64,000 nucleotides of DNA from Methylomarinum sp. Ch1-1 (lineage in GTDB: Bacteria > Pseudomonadota > Gammaproteobacteria > Methylococcales > Methylomonadaceae), in contig NZ_CP157743.1 of the NCBI RefSeq assembly GCF_030717995.2, positions 3,064,501 to 3,128,500 on the forward strand, read 5' to 3'. This document shows, in pieces, positions 63,923 to 64,000 of the stretch. The notes under the pieces were generated by a model. It made no database searches, had not been told where the DNA came from, and saw nothing but the letters and a program-made list of their open reading frames with translations. Each line of letters begins with the position of its first letter. Position 1 is the stretch's first letter. Made by a program: the position numbers and the translations under genes.

Positions 63923-64000
63923 TCAGGAAAATTCGACAAAGCGGTCCGCCGTTAGAGTCGCTTCCAGCAACTGCCCTAATCCACCGATACGAAAACCCGC
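63923..64000 (-). CDS. tusD: TusD, sulfur-relay protein (C-terminal end)
   Basis: Only the last 25 residues are in the window: AGFRIGGLGQLLEATLTADR followed by FVEFS and a stop. The GLGQL...ADR ending is the conserved C-terminus of DsrE-type TusD subunits. It is followed after 4 bp by tusC, the expected order tusD-tusC. The gene continues beyond the right edge. Confidence 0.85.
   Translation of the reverse strand, partial: AGFRIGGLGQLLEATLTADRFVEFS

Overview
The window reads as chromosomal DNA of a free-living gammaproteobacterium. It carries System I cytochrome c maturation genes, a PBP1B homologue, LolA, TusDC, YgfX/YgfZ, a PomA/PomB-type flagellar stator and a heme A synthase-like protein. 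Many cyclic-di-GMP, GAF and HDOD proteins and a diiron ferritin-like protein fit an aquatic, respiratory lifestyle. The gene set resembles that of gammaproteobacterial methanotrophs, but no methane or methanol oxidation gene is present, so that placement is only an inference.

Layout. 1-3.65 kb: a ccm cluster on the minus strand (ccmA, ccmB, a diiron ferritin-like gene, ccmC, ccmD, start of ccmE). 3.7-5.7 kb: a DUF6515-type gene and a nest of small repeats. 5.7-8.3 kb: two coupled CNNM/CorC-type transporters. 8.4-13.7 kb: an intact ISNCY-type element, a DUF488 gene, a membrane-stress pair (DUF883 plus a membrane protein) and a decayed IS4-like element. 14-18.9 kb: a three-gene GldA/GldG-type ABC operon ending in a DUF4340 gene. 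18.9-30.2 kb: DUF2959 lipoprotein, HDOD, REC-GGDEF-EAL, PBP1B, LolA and a giant CHASE-PAS-GAF-GGDEF-EAL protein. 30.4-40.2 kb: ppk1, a small protein, an NfeD/slipin membrane operon split by an IS66-type element, and a Na+/Ca2+ antiporter.

40.4-50.6 kb is the accessory core: a glycine-zipper protein, an expanded MITE with 51-bp tandem repeats, a 1775-residue RHS lipoprotein that also carries a C39-like peptidase domain, a Sel1 gene overlapping its end, a 3'-truncated IS110 transposase, a group II intron remnant, a copied piece of the RHS gene between 30-bp direct repeats, a truncated tyrosine integrase and tRNA-Met. 50.7-64 kb returns to housekeeping and signalling genes: ychF, HDOD/GAF-GGDEF, ygfX, ygfZ, HDOD, ctaA/COX15, a duplicated SPOR-like protein, coaX, birA, PilZ, pomB, pomA, tusC and the end of tusD.

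The intergenic DNA is rich in small non-autonomous elements. At least two carry clear target-site duplications (2112-2319 and 57554-57946), and a third is bounded by TTAA (3741-3981). Three full-size insertion sequences (8645-10579, 12173-13733, 34785-36456) have readable ends and duplications. Several insertions sit exactly at the edges of genes (the stop codons at 3982 and 10580, and the ribosome-binding site near 34780), so they leave the coding sequence intact.
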